In this document: positions 1 to 7,061 of the stretch, piece after piece | Layout of the letters: every line of letters begins with the position of its first letter | How positions within the stretch are numbered: position 1 is the first letter of the stretch | IMG/VR virus record: IMGVR_UViG_3300003690_000088 | Location: 1-22,084 of that record | From: a virus | Reading direction: 5' to 3' (one strand) | DNA length: 22,084 bases | The notes under the pieces: model-generated | What the model was told of the DNA's origin: nothing | Seen by the model: the letters and a program-made list of their open reading frames with translations, nothing else | Database searches by the model: none | Made by a program: the position numbers and the translations under genes

Positions 1-1
1 A

Positions 2-382
2 AGAAAAACAATTAAAAATCCTTTAACAAATAAAGAGCATATTGGTAATAAAATAAAAAGAACAAGAAGTGCTGATGATGGATATAGACACCCTAAAAGT
101 GTGTTAAAAATAAATAAAGAAATAAATACAAACTTACACCCAACACAAAAGCCAGTATCTTTATTAGAATATTTAATCAAAACTTACACAAACGAAAACG
201 ATACGGTTTTAGATTTTACAATGGGTTCAGGCAGTACAGGTGTTGCCTGTAAGCATTTGAATAGAGATTTTATAGGTATTGAAATGGATAAAAACTATTT
301 TGAAATAGCCGAGAGAAGAACAGGGAGTTTTGTCGTTAGGTGCTGGAGTGATTACGGTAAATTAATGATGGGTACAAAATGA
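2..382 (+). CDS. DNA methyltransferase, N4/N6 beta-class, C-terminal part (5' truncated by window)
   Basis: The frame is open from the window edge, so the gene starts upstream; a GTG at 101 is only an internal codon. The visible 126 residues contain HPTQKP (137-154), followed by DFTMGSGSTG (212-241), the FxGxG-type S-adenosylmethionine loop (motif I), and then FIGIEMDKNYFEIAERR. The HPTQKP element followed by motif I near the C-terminus is typical of the N6_N4_Mtase family in beta-class order, in which the catalytic DPPY motif lies N-terminal and is outside this window. The enzyme would methylate adenine N6 or cytosine N4 in DNA. In phages such orphan enzymes usually protect against host restriction or mark phage DNA. 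No partner restriction gene is seen next to it. The stop overlaps the next start (ATGA). Family call is firm; base specificity is unknown. Confidence 0.9.
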   Translation, partial: RKTIKNPLTNKEHIGNKIKRTRSADDGYRHPKSVLKINKEINTNLHPTQKPVSLLEYLIKTYTNENDTVLDFTMGSGSTGVACKHLNRDFIGIEMDKNYFEIAERRTGSFVVRCWSDYGKLMMGTK

Positions 383-501
383 AGTTAATTAAGAAAGTCA
401 AAGACCTTTTCTTAGAATTATGCGAAGTTTATGCAGTTAAGCTGAGTAATTGGGCATGGAGAAAACGATGGCGAAAAAAGACAGGAACAGCAAGAAAGTA
501 G
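379..501 (+). CDS. Small basic protein, 40 aa, unknown function
   Basis: It starts at an ATG that overlaps the methyltransferase stop (ATGA), suggesting translational coupling, and ends inside the beginning of the lysin gene in another frame. The peptide is MKLIKKVKDLFLELCEVYAV followed by a Trp- and Arg/Lys-rich tail (NWAWRKRWRKK). The first half could form an amphipathic helix and the tail is strongly basic, so membrane-surface or nucleic-acid binding are both possible. No domain is recognised. A good Shine-Dalgarno sequence is not obvious, so support rests on the stop-start overlap and on tight packing with neighbours. Confidence 0.45.
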   Translation: MKLIKKVKDLFLELCEVYAVKLSNWAWRKRWRKKTGTARK

Positions 502-1040
502 ATAGCCGCCTAGCTTTCATAGGAATATGCATTATTGCTATATTTGTATTTTGGCTTCTTTTTTTTTATACGTTGCCCGTATATTCGGCAAGCATCACTC
601 AACCAGAAAAAGATAAATTTATTACCATTGTAAAGCTATGCTTGGTCGCCAACGACAATTACCCTAACTCTAATAACTATATCCCTGAGAAACTAGCTCT
701 CGCCCAAGCCATCGTAGAATCTAATTGGGGGAACTCAAGATTTGCAAAGGAAGGCAATGCTTTATTTGGTATCAAGACATGGAATTTAAACGAACCGCAT
801 ATCAAACCCCTCGGCAGCCCAAATGCAAACTTCGGTCTCAAGTCTTATAAGTCCTACTGTCATTCGGTGAAGGATTATCTTCGCTTGCTAAACACATCAC
901 CACACTACGAGGGCTTTAGGAAAGCAAGGGATAGCAAAGCAAGCATGACGGAGCTGACGGAAGGACTAAGAGATTATGCTGAAAACCCAGACTACCCAAG
1001 CATATTAATGCAAACAATTAAGGGGTTGCAAAATCGTTAA
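468..1040 (+). CDS. Bax-like glucosaminidase (probable phage lysin) with N-terminal membrane or signal segment
   Basis: A 190-residue protein from ATG 468, which is preceded by GGAG at 458-461 with six bases of spacing; the in-frame TTG 450 and ATG 456 lack this. A basic N-terminus precedes a hydrophobic segment (about residues 16-38), followed by a possible signal-peptidase site around VYSAS. The rest matches the glucosaminidase (Bax/FlgJ-type) fold: LALAQAIVESNWGNSRFAKE carries the expected catalytic Glu84, followed by GNALFGIKTW. Members cleave the glycan strands of peptidoglycan. Export by a signal sequence or signal anchor would allow murein access without a classical holin for enzyme passage. 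The hydrophobic segment is rich in Ile, Phe and Leu, so whether it is cleaved, anchored or released is not decidable here. It could instead act in DNA entry, but its isolated place with small membrane genes favours lysis. Confidence 0.85.
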   Translation: MAKKDRNSKKVDSRLAFIGICIIAIFVFWLLFFYTLPVYSASITQPEKDKFITIVKLCLVANDNYPNSNNYIPEKLALAQAIVESNWGNSRFAKEGNALFGIKTWNLNEPHIKPLGSPNANFGLKSYKSYCHSVKDYLRLLNTSPHYEGFRKARDSKASMTELTEGLRDYAENPDYPSILMQTIKGLQNR

Positions 1041-1065
1041 AAAAAGATCAAGGCGAAGAATAAAA

Positions 1066-1287
1066 TTGACACCGCATGACACTTACCGCAAAATTATAGA
1101 GAATGGTAAGGAAATCACTCTGTATCCTATTATGTGGTACAGCTTGCAGAAAAAAATATTAGCTGCCAAGAAAGGGAAAAATGGCGACATCATTAAAGAC
1201 AAAAACGGAAAACCTATACCTTATAGGGAAGCCGGTTATATTGATTTGCAAGCCTTGAAAAAAAAGATGGAACAAGATCAGGGCTAA
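1066..1287 (+). CDS. Hypothetical protein, 73 aa
   Basis: The best start is TTG 1066; the frame is open further upstream but offers no ATG or GTG, and the nearest purine-rich stretch is GAAGA at 1056-1060. The product is soluble and rich in Lys, with a repeated KxGKNGDIIKDKNGK segment in the middle that looks like a beta-turn region, and a helical C-terminus (LQALKKKMEQDQG). No family is recognised. It lies between the lysin and another small gene in a terminase-proximal cluster, so a small terminase subunit is conceivable, but no helix-turn-helix is visible. The coding call is moderately supported by position and by lack of competing frames. Confidence 0.6.
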   Translation: MTPHDTYRKIIENGKEITLYPIMWYSLQKKILAAKKGKNGDIIKDKNGKPIPYREAGYIDLQALKKKMEQDQG

Positions 1288-1288
1288 T

Positions 1289-1462
1289 ATGGGCGATGCA
1301 ATTAAAACAAATGGTCATGGCGGAGTGGACGAATATCTCTACGATATGCTTGAGGGCGGAGATATTGAAAAAGTTCTGATGGAAGAATCTGCTATTGGAC
1401 AAACGATCACGTTCTACCTTAATGATAAAATCATAACCATTACAGAAAGAAGAAAGGGGTAG
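1289..1462 (+). CDS. Hypothetical acidic protein, 57 aa
   Basis: Begins at ATG 1289, immediately after the stop of the preceding gene (1285-1287) and with AGGG just upstream, and ends in TAG overlapping the GTG of the next gene (TAGTG). The peptide begins MGDAIKTNGHGGVDEYLYDM, is acidic in the middle, and finishes with a probable beta-hairpin (TITFYLNDKIITITERRKG). No domain is recognised. The overlap with both neighbours is the strongest argument that it is translated. Confidence 0.6.
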   Translation: MGDAIKTNGHGGVDEYLYDMLEGGDIEKVLMEESAIGQTITFYLNDKIITITERRKG

Positions 1463-1662
1463 TGAGTAAATGGCATGACTCCATGCGTGGAGAACATAGG
1501 CAAGATTACTTAACCATTCACATGAATAAAATTTGGAAATTGATCTACATCTTTACGGGAATATTGACCTTGTCCTTTTTAACTTGGATAGTTGTATGCG
1601 GTGTTGCTGATTCAGATGTAACTTTTAGTGTTGGTACGTTTAATGGCGGCATACACAAATAA
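1462..1662 (+). CDS. Small single-span membrane protein, 66 aa; holin candidate
   Basis: GTG 1462 overlaps the preceding TAG and has AAAGGGG just upstream. About 22 polar, charged residues precede one strongly hydrophobic span (about residues 24-47, KLIYIFTGILTLSFLTWIVV), followed by a short polar tail. The gene ends in TAA directly abutting the ATG of the terminase. A single-span protein close to a lysin with an export segment could be a small holin or pinholin, but no family similarity is recognised and the position next to terminase is also compatible with an unrelated role. The topology prediction is by eye. Confidence 0.65.
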   Translation: MSKWHDSMRGEHRQDYLTIHMNKIWKLIYIFTGILTLSFLTWIVVCGVADSDVTFSVGTFNGGIHK

Positions 1663-3168
1663 ATGCAAGAACTTAAATTCAACTTTAAAAGTTCTCCTAC
1701 GATTTGGAACTTTATTCAAGATAACTCCTTTGTAAGAGGATTAGTTGGTCCTGTTGGTTCCGGAAAATCTTATGCCTGTGCGGCAGAGATATTTCTTCGT
1801 GCTGTTAAACAGAAACCATCACCTAGAGATGGGATCAGGCATACTCGATTTGTCATAGTGAGAAACTCCTATCCAGAGCTGCGTACCACAACCATTAAGA
1901 CCTGGCAGGAAATTTTTCCAGAAAATATTTGGGGAAATATGCGGTGGTCGCCTCCTATAAGCCACCACATCAAACTACCTGCCAAACATGGTGCTACGGG
2001 CATTGACTGTGAGGTTATCTTTCTTGCGTTAGATCAACCTAAAGATGTTAGAAAACTTCTATCTTTAGAATTGACAGGAGCCTGGGTAAATGAAGCGAGA
2101 GAGCTTCCAAAGCAAGTGATTGATGGATTAACGCACAGAGTTGGTAGATACCCTGCAAAACCTGATGGAGGTCCAACATGGAGAGGTGTGTGGATGGACA
2201 CGAACTGCATGGATGATGATCATTGGTGGTATCGTCTTGCGAAAAAGGAAAGATTACCTAAAGGCAGGTTTGCATGGAAATTCTTTGAACAACCCGGTGG
2301 GGTAGTTGAGTCAAATAAAGATAAACTCCCAGAGATGCCGGAAGCCAATGGATATACATTTGCGTCAGGCTTGTGGTGGAAAGAAAACCCAAACGCAGAA
2401 AATAGGAACAACCTGCCTTCTGGGTACTATAGTCAAATCCTTGCCGGTAAGTCCAGGGATTGGATTAGATGCTATGCCGAAGCTAAATATGTGTTCGTGC
2501 AAGATGGAAAACCGGTATTCAGCGAATATGACGATAATATTATGGTGGCGGAAAATCTTGAGCTTGATCCTATTTTCCCTGTGCAGATTGGTATTGACTT
2601 TGGATTAACTCCTGCTGCTGTCTTTGGACAAAGGTTGGGAGATGGTCGCTGGCACATACTCCATGAGCTAGTTTCATTCGACATGGGATTGGAAAGATTC
2701 GGTCATCTTCTGAAAACGGAGCTGCAAACCCACTTTCCCAAATGCGACATATTGGTTTGGGGTGATCCGGCAGGAATGCAAAGGGATGAGATATATGAGA
2801 CAACAGCTTTTCAACATCTTCAAACCATTGGCTTAAATGCAAGACCTACAGCAAGCAATAGCTTTAGGGTAAGAAGGGAAGCGGGTGCAGCACCCATGAC
2901 CAGACTCATCAACAGCAAACCAGGATTGTTGATTAATAAAAAATGTTTGCGTTTAAGGAAATCTCTATCTGGTGGCTATCATTTTAAGCGAGTTCAGATA
3001 GGAGGGCAGGAAAGATTTAAAGACGAACCGAACAAAAACGAACACTCTCATGTGGGGGATGCTTACCAATATCTAACTCTTGGTGGCGGTGAGTATAGAC
3101 AGCTAGTCAGAGGGAATAAAAAACCATCAAAACCTTTTGTGGCTACTTTGGATTTTGAGATTCTGTAA
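1663..3168 (+). CDS. terL: Terminase large subunit (DNA packaging ATPase/nuclease)
   Basis: A 501-residue protein with both terminase domains. The ATPase domain has Walker A GPVGSGKS (residues 29-36) and a Walker B-like LTGAWVNEA (137-145) whose Glu144 would activate water. The RNase H-fold nuclease has three acidic residues in the right order: D312 in IGIDFG, D368 in VWGDPAG, and D466 in HSHVGDAYQ. The protein binds the portal, pumps DNA into the prohead and cuts concatemers. It starts directly after the preceding TAA and ends in TAATG shared with the GNAT-like gene. Location upstream of the portal differs from T7, where the large terminase lies at the far end of the late genes. No recognisable small terminase is adjacent. 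Confidence 0.95.
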   Translation: MQELKFNFKSSPTIWNFIQDNSFVRGLVGPVGSGKSYACAAEIFLRAVKQKPSPRDGIRHTRFVIVRNSYPELRTTTIKTWQEIFPENIWGNMRWSPPISHHIKLPAKHGATGIDCEVIFLALDQPKDVRKLLSLELTGAWVNEARELPKQVIDGLTHRVGRYPAKPDGGPTWRGVWMDTNCMDDDHWWYRLAKKERLPKGRFAWKFFEQPGGVVESNKDKLPEMPEANGYTFASGLWWKENPNAENRNNLPSGYYSQILAGKSRDWIRCYAEAKYVFVQDGKPVFSEYDDNIMVAENLELDPIFPVQIGIDFGLTPAAVFGQRLGDGRWHILHELVSFDMGLERFGHLLKTELQTHFPKCDILVWGDPAGMQRDEIYETTAFQHLQTIGLNARPTASNSFRVRREAGAAPMTRLINSKPGLLINKKCLRLRKSLSGGYHFKRVQIGGQERFKDEPNKNEHSHVGDAYQYLTLGGGEYRQLVRGNKKPSKPFVATLDFEIL

Positions 3169-3659
3169 TGACACCTGTTGATCTTGAGAGAATTGTCGGC
3201 ATTGAAAACACACCAATAAGTATTGTTCCTTTTAAATCCTATTTCTTTAAGATTATGAACTTGGTTGAGTCTGATGTTGAGGTGATAAAACTGTTTGAAA
3301 GTTACTTTGCCTTGATAGACGATGGAAGAAACAATGGCTGCGCCTATACAGCTATTGATAGCGGAAAGCCCGTGCTGTGCTTTGGCTTGGAGTTTCAATG
3401 GGAAGGTGTCGCAATCGCATGGTTGATACCAGATAGAGCTATGGTGAAAAAACATAAGTTTAAGTTTCATAAGGGAGCTTTAAAATATTTTGACATAGCG
3501 GCAAAGCATTATAATCTTCATCGCATTGAGGTTGCTGTTAATGTACGCAACTCTTATGCTGAGAGATGGATTGAAAGCATTGGTTTCGAGTATGAAGGCA
3601 CGTTACGCAAGTATGGGGTCGATAAGGTGGATCATAAAATGTACTCAAGATTGTTTTAA
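3168..3659 (+). CDS. GNAT-like acyltransferase domain protein, 163 aa
   Basis: Starts in the TAATG overlap with terminase. The C-terminal half resembles the GNAT fold: HRIEVAVNVRNSYAERWIES, followed by IGFEYEGTLRKYG (residues 138-150), the usual GNAT beta5-alpha4 ending (side-chain helix, GF, EG, R). The classical acetyl-CoA pyrophosphate loop (Q/RxxGxG/A) is not clear, the corresponding stretch being KKHKFKFHKGALK, so catalysis is uncertain. T7 gp13-type virion or assembly proteins are also GNAT-like, and a similar head or core assembly role is possible. An enzyme acetylating a host or phage protein is the alternative. Its place between terminase and portal and the translational coupling imply co-expression with packaging genes. 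Confidence 0.65.
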   Translation: MTPVDLERIVGIENTPISIVPFKSYFFKIMNLVESDVEVIKLFESYFALIDDGRNNGCAYTAIDSGKPVLCFGLEFQWEGVAIAWLIPDRAMVKKHKFKFHKGALKYFDIAAKHYNLHRIEVAVNVRNSYAERWIESIGFEYEGTLRKYGVDKVDHKMYSRLF

Positions 3660-3726
3660 TATCTTGCAAAGAATTTAAAACTACGTTACAAAAAAATGAA
3701 CAATTGTTTTTATTAAGGATACATAT

Positions 3727-3981
3727 ATGAGTTTTTCAAAACCAAAAACTGATCCAGCTCTAGCGGAAGCGAATAAATTGCAAAAAGAGAGAACTAGACG
3801 TTTGGAAGAAAAAGAAAACGCAGAAAAGCGCAAGCTATCTCAATCTGCTCTTGCCAAAAAGAGACAGAGGAATCTTCTTTATTCTGCGGATCGAGCTAAC
3901 CCTATTCTTGGTATTCCTTCTACAGCCTCTACATTGTCTCCGGTCAGAAACCCAATGGGAACTAGCCCAAGGTATTCGTAA
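3727..3981 (+). CDS. Small structural-module protein, 84 aa, unknown function
   Basis: ATG 3727 follows AAGGA (3715-3719) with seven bases of spacing. The N-terminal half is a highly charged helix (residues 11-50, Lys/Glu/Arg rich, probable coiled coil), and the C-terminal half is Pro/Ser rich and probably disordered, with the segment RNLLYSADRANPILGIP. Short proteins with a charged or proline-rich head and an 'R..LL' motif near terminase and portal are common in podoviruses and generally uncharacterised. That resemblance is from memory and weak. The stop overlaps the next ATG (TAATG). Confidence 0.7.
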   Translation: MSFSKPKTDPALAEANKLQKERTRRLEEKENAEKRKLSQSALAKKRQRNLLYSADRANPILGIPSTASTLSPVRNPMGTSPRYS

Positions 3982-4115
3982 TGCCTATGTCTTATGAAGA
4001 TTATGTGAGAAACCCCAGATTTAGATTGAAGAAAAACGCACCATTAACACAAAAAGAGAAAAGAAAATTAGGATTGGGCAAAAACAAGAAAGAAGATGCC
4101 AGAAGTAGTAACTAA
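3981..4115 (+). CDS. Small basic protein, 44 aa, unknown function
   Basis: Begins in the TAATG overlap with the preceding gene and ends 20 bases into the following one. The sequence is strongly basic: MPMSYEDYVRNPRFRLKKNA followed by a Lys-rich tail (QKEKRKLGLGKNKK). It may bind nucleic acid or be part of assembly, but nothing is diagnostic. Support comes from the chain of stop-start overlaps through four consecutive small frames. Confidence 0.5.
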   Translation: MPMSYEDYVRNPRFRLKKNAPLTQKEKRKLGLGKNKKEDARSSN

Positions 4116-4248
4116 AAGTGGAGAAAGAAAACATTTTGCATACACCAAAAGCGGTGTTGCCAAAGCCAGGGCTTATGCGAAAATGAATAATGGCAGAATG
4201 GTTAGCTCTCATAAGAAAGATGCTAACAAAAAATATAGGAGAAAATAG
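4096..4248 (+). CDS. Small basic protein, 50 aa, unknown function
   Basis: ATG 4096 lies within the end of the previous small gene, and the TAG overlaps the next GTG. The peptide contains GERKHFAYTKSGVAKARAYA and a Lys/Arg-rich end (KKDANKKYRRK), so it is very basic (no Asp or Glu between residues 11 and 41). Short basic phage proteins with a 'HFAYTKxGxAKAxAYAKK'-like core are familiar from other phages as uncharacterised frames (memory, not verified). Possibly DNA or RNA binding. Confidence 0.55.
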   Translation: MPEVVTKSGERKHFAYTKSGVAKARAYAKMNNGRMVSSHKKDANKKYRRK

Positions 4249-4379
4249 TGGCAACATTAAAAGTATTTTACGACACTATGAAGGGTGTGATTTCTGATAT
4301 GTGGGGTATGGTAACAAAATATCCCAAGACTTGGTTTATTATCGCAGCAATTATTATCTTTCTAGCTGTATGGGGATAA
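4248..4379 (+). CDS. Small C-terminally anchored membrane protein, 43 aa
   Basis: GTG 4248 overlaps the preceding TAG and is preceded by AGGAG (4237-4241) with six bases of spacing, a good Shine-Dalgarno site. Residues 1-28 are amphipathic (MATLKVFYDTMKGVISDMWG), and residues 29-42 form a short very hydrophobic tail (WFIIAAIIIFLAVW). Such a protein would insert through its C-terminus. It could be a second holin-type or accessory membrane protein. The portal gene begins four bases after its stop. Confidence 0.6.
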   Translation: MATLKVFYDTMKGVISDMWGMVTKYPKTWFIIAAIIIFLAVWG

Positions 4380-4382
4380 GCT

Positions 4383-5987
4383 ATGCGATTCACAGTTCCA
4401 CAGATTCTCCAAAGAGCTGAACAGGCTAAAGCTAAAAAAGAGAATTGGCGATCAATCTACGAGGATTGCTACCGCTATGCTCTACCCCAAAGAAATCTGT
4501 ATGACGGATACTACGAAGGCGGTGTAGCCGGTCAAAACAAAATGAAGAATGTGTTTGACAGCACAGCTATTCATGCCACACAAAGATTTGCGAACAGAAT
4601 ACAATCTGGATTATTTCCACCTTATAAAAAATGGTGTCGATTAGAACCGGGAACAGAGATACCGATAGAGCGAAGACCTGATGTGCAGACAGCCCTAGAT
4701 GTTTATTTAGAAAAGCTCTTTACTGTTATCAGACAAAGTAATTTTGATTTAGCTATGGGCGAGTTCTTATTGGATTTATCCGTAGGTACAGCTTGTATGT
4801 TAATTCAACCAGGGGATGATGTGAAGCCAATTAAGTTTACAACAGTTCCTCAATACCTGGTGGATATAGAGGAAGGTCCTCAAGGTACTGTAGACAATGT
4901 GTATCGTTATTTAAAAACAAAAGCAGAGAATATTCTAAGAGAGTATCCAAGTGCGAAGCTCAACACTCAATTAAAGAGCTTACTGAAAGATAAGCCAACT
5001 GAATCAGTTGAGTTGTGTGAAGCTGTTATCTTTGATCAAGAAGTTGGCGATTATTGTTTTCACGTTATATCGAAGAAATTTAACCATGAGTTAGTTTATG
5101 AAAGGATGCTTTCTACTCCTTGGGTGGTCAGCAGATATATGAAAGTAGCTGGCGAAGTTCATGGTCGAGGACCATTAGTTTCCGCAATACCTGACATTAA
5201 AACTCTGAATAAAACACTAGAACTTCTATTGAAAAATGCTTCATTAGCTATCGCAGGTGTTTATACTGCTGCGGATGACGGGATTCTTAATCCCCAAACC
5301 ATTAGAATTGTTCCTGGTGCTGTTATTCCTGTAGCAAGGAATGGTGGTCCACAGGGAGCCTCTTTAGCGCCTTTACCCAGAGCAGGCGACTTTAATGTAT
5401 CCCAAATTATCATTAACGATTTAAGAATGAACATCAAAAAGATTATGCTTGATGACTCTTTACCACCTGAGAATATGTCAGCAAGATCAGCCACAGAAAT
5501 TGTTGAAAGGATGAAAGAATTGGCTCAAAATCTTGGGTCCGCTTTTGGTAGATTGATTACAGAAACTATGATCCCTGTAGTTGTTAAAGTTTTGGGTATT
5601 ATGGATGTGAAGGGATTGATAGATTTACCTTTGAAAGTGAATGGGCTGGAAGTAAAAATTGTTCCTGTATCACCTCTTGCGAAAGCACAGAATTTAGAAG
5701 AAGTCAATGAGGTTATGCAATTCTTCCAAATAGCTCAAGGACTCGGACCTGCTGGCATGATTACTGTAAACCCAGAAGCGATAGCAGATTTTGTAGGAGA
5801 TAAATTGGGTGTATCTACTAAATTAAGAACAAGCAAAGAAGATAGGGCAGCGATACAACAACAAGCCGCAGAAGCGGCACAGATGCAAGCTCAGATGGCA
5901 CAGCAAGGAGCCGAACCTCCTGCTTCGGAAGAAGCACCGCAGGCAGAAGCACCAGAAACAGCATTGGAAAATGAGATGAGGGCATAA
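4383..5987 (+). CDS. Portal protein (T7-type head-to-tail connector)
   Basis: A 534-residue protein matching the T7 gp8 / head-tail connector family in length and sequence style. The N-terminus WRSIYEDCYRYALPQRN, the segment FDSTAIHATQRFANRIQSGL followed by FPPYKKW, and the later MSARSATEIVERMKELAQ (around residues 365-382) are typical of the family's clip and stem regions. The C-terminal 45 residues are Gln/Ala/Glu-rich and low in complexity, as in many podoviral portals. Twelve copies form the ring through which terminase pumps DNA and onto which the tail adaptor docks. GGGGATAAG just before ATG 4383 provides ribosome binding. The stop overlaps the next ATG (TAATG). Confidence 0.95.
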   Translation: MRFTVPQILQRAEQAKAKKENWRSIYEDCYRYALPQRNLYDGYYEGGVAGQNKMKNVFDSTAIHATQRFANRIQSGLFPPYKKWCRLEPGTEIPIERRPDVQTALDVYLEKLFTVIRQSNFDLAMGEFLLDLSVGTACMLIQPGDDVKPIKFTTVPQYLVDIEEGPQGTVDNVYRYLKTKAENILREYPSAKLNTQLKSLLKDKPTESVELCEAVIFDQEVGDYCFHVISKKFNHELVYERMLSTPWVVSRYMKVAGEVHGRGPLVSAIPDIKTLNKTLELLLKNASLAIAGVYTAADDGILNPQTIRIVPGAVIPVARNGGPQGASLAPLPRAGDFNVSQIIINDLRMNIKKIMLDDSLPPENMSARSATEIVERMKELAQNLGSAFGRLITETMIPVVVKVLGIMDVKGLIDLPLKVNGLEVKIVPVSPLAKAQNLEEVNEVMQFFQIAQGLGPAGMITVNPEAIADFVGDKLGVSTKLRTSKEDRAAIQQQAAEAAQMQAQMAQQGAEPPASEEAPQAEAPETALENEMRA

Positions 5988-6238
5988 TGGCTGATGGCTG
6001 GGAAGGCATTGAGCTTATGGATCAAAAACCTATTGACGAGCAAAAAGATTTAGATTTGCTGTATAAAAAAACATTTACAAGTGAGGAAGGAAAGAGAGTG
6101 CTAGAACATCTACAAAGCAGAACATTAGATCAATCCACATGGATACCTGGTTCTGGAACTGACTTAGCTTTTGCAAGGGAAGGTCAGAATAGTGTTGTGC
6201 GTGATATTATTAGAAGAATAGAAAGGGCTGACAAATGA
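5987..6238 (+). CDS. Bbp19-like small phage protein, 83 aa
   Basis: Begins in TAATG with the portal stop and ends in ATGA with the scaffold. It has the layout of Bbp19-like phage proteins: DLLYKKTFTSEEGKRVLEHL (residues 23-42), then a variable stretch, and then LAFAREGQNSVVRDIIRRI (residues 61-79). Proteins of this type sit between portal and scaffold or capsid genes in many podoviruses, and their function is not settled. The motif 'FxxxxGxxVLxxL ... REGxxxVVxxI' is the basis of the call. A role in head assembly is an inference from position. Confidence 0.75.
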   Translation: MADGWEGIELMDQKPIDEQKDLDLLYKKTFTSEEGKRVLEHLQSRTLDQSTWIPGSGTDLAFAREGQNSVVRDIIRRIERADK

Positions 6239-7059
6239 GTGAAGAAGCAACTGCGACAGAAGAAGTATCAGAAGAACCAGAGACATTGGTTTCTGATGCT
6301 AAAATAGAAGAAGAAAAAGAAGAAGTGCAGGAGGACATCCCACACAAGGAATCCGATGAACCTGCCGAACCAGAAATCAAAGCAGAAAGCAAGGAAGAAG
6401 AAAAGGCACTAGATCAACCGGGGTGGCTACCGGATAAGTTTTGGGATAAGAAAGAGGGAATGGATGTAGAGTCTTTATCCAAGTCTTATCAAAGCCTAGA
6501 GAAGAAACTAGGTTCTCAAAATAAAGCACCCAAGGAATATGACTTATCTGCATTAAAAGGCATACCGGAAGATGATGTGCTACGACAGAAATATGTTGAA
6601 TGGGCAGATAACAACAAAATAACGCAAGAAGGATTTAATGAACTAGCCGAGGCGTTTATTGAAATGACCAATACTCAGATGGAAGAAGATCAACTCAACA
6701 TGGATACTGAGAGAGAGAAATTAGGTCCAAACGCAGATACTTTGATTAATGGTTCTATCGATTGGGCTAAGAATTTAGTAAGCAAGGGTGTATGGGGAGA
6801 GGATGATTTCGATGAATATAAAATAATGGCTGGAACCGCCAATGGATTGAAAGCTCTGAATAAGGTAAGAAAATATTACGAAGGACCAGTCATACCAACA
6901 TCAACTCCTGATGTTGAGGGAATGCCTAGCAAAGAGGAGTTGTATTCGATGGTTAGCGATCCCAAGTACAAGACTGATGTTAGTTTCCGCAAGAAGGTAG
7001 AGGACTTGTTCGGAAAGATGTACCCAGGCAAAGCAACAGATACAGGAGAGATTATCTGA
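6235..7059 (+). CDS. Capsid assembly scaffolding protein
   Basis: A 274-residue protein starting in ATGA with the preceding gene. The first 60 residues are extremely acidic (Glu-rich, with Ala/Pro/Lys), followed by QPGWLPDKFWDKKEGMDVES and the segment LSKSYQSLEKKLG, features shared by T7 gp9-type scaffolds. A helical middle region (residues 110-170) and a basic C-terminal stretch containing VSFRKKVEDLFGKMYPGK would contact the capsid shell, as in other scaffolds. It would fill the prohead interior and leave during packaging. Position between portal and capsid fits. Confidence in the family is high on architecture. Confidence 0.9.
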   Translation: MSEEATATEEVSEEPETLVSDAKIEEEKEEVQEDIPHKESDEPAEPEIKAESKEEEKALDQPGWLPDKFWDKKEGMDVESLSKSYQSLEKKLGSQNKAPKEYDLSALKGIPEDDVLRQKYVEWADNNKITQEGFNELAEAFIEMTNTQMEEDQLNMDTEREKLGPNADTLINGSIDWAKNLVSKGVWGEDDFDEYKIMAGTANGLKALNKVRKYYEGPVIPTSTPDVEGMPSKEELYSMVSDPKYKTDVSFRKKVEDLFGKMYPGKATDTGEII

Positions 7060-7061
7060 CA

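Noticed and set aside
101-382. Methyltransferase starting at GTG 101 as a short complete gene
   Set aside because: The frame is open to the window edge and the family requires an N-terminal catalytic motif, so this is the tail of a longer gene.
3063-3470. Long minus-strand open frame of 135 codons
   Set aside because: It lies wholly antisense to the terminase end and the GNAT-like gene, both well supported, and has no Shine-Dalgarno sequence or domain.
3699-3708. Palindrome AACAATTGTT between the GNAT-like gene and the next small gene
   Set aside because: It is short, fully AT-dominated and without a stable loop. It could be an operator, but nothing else supports a regulatory or terminator call.
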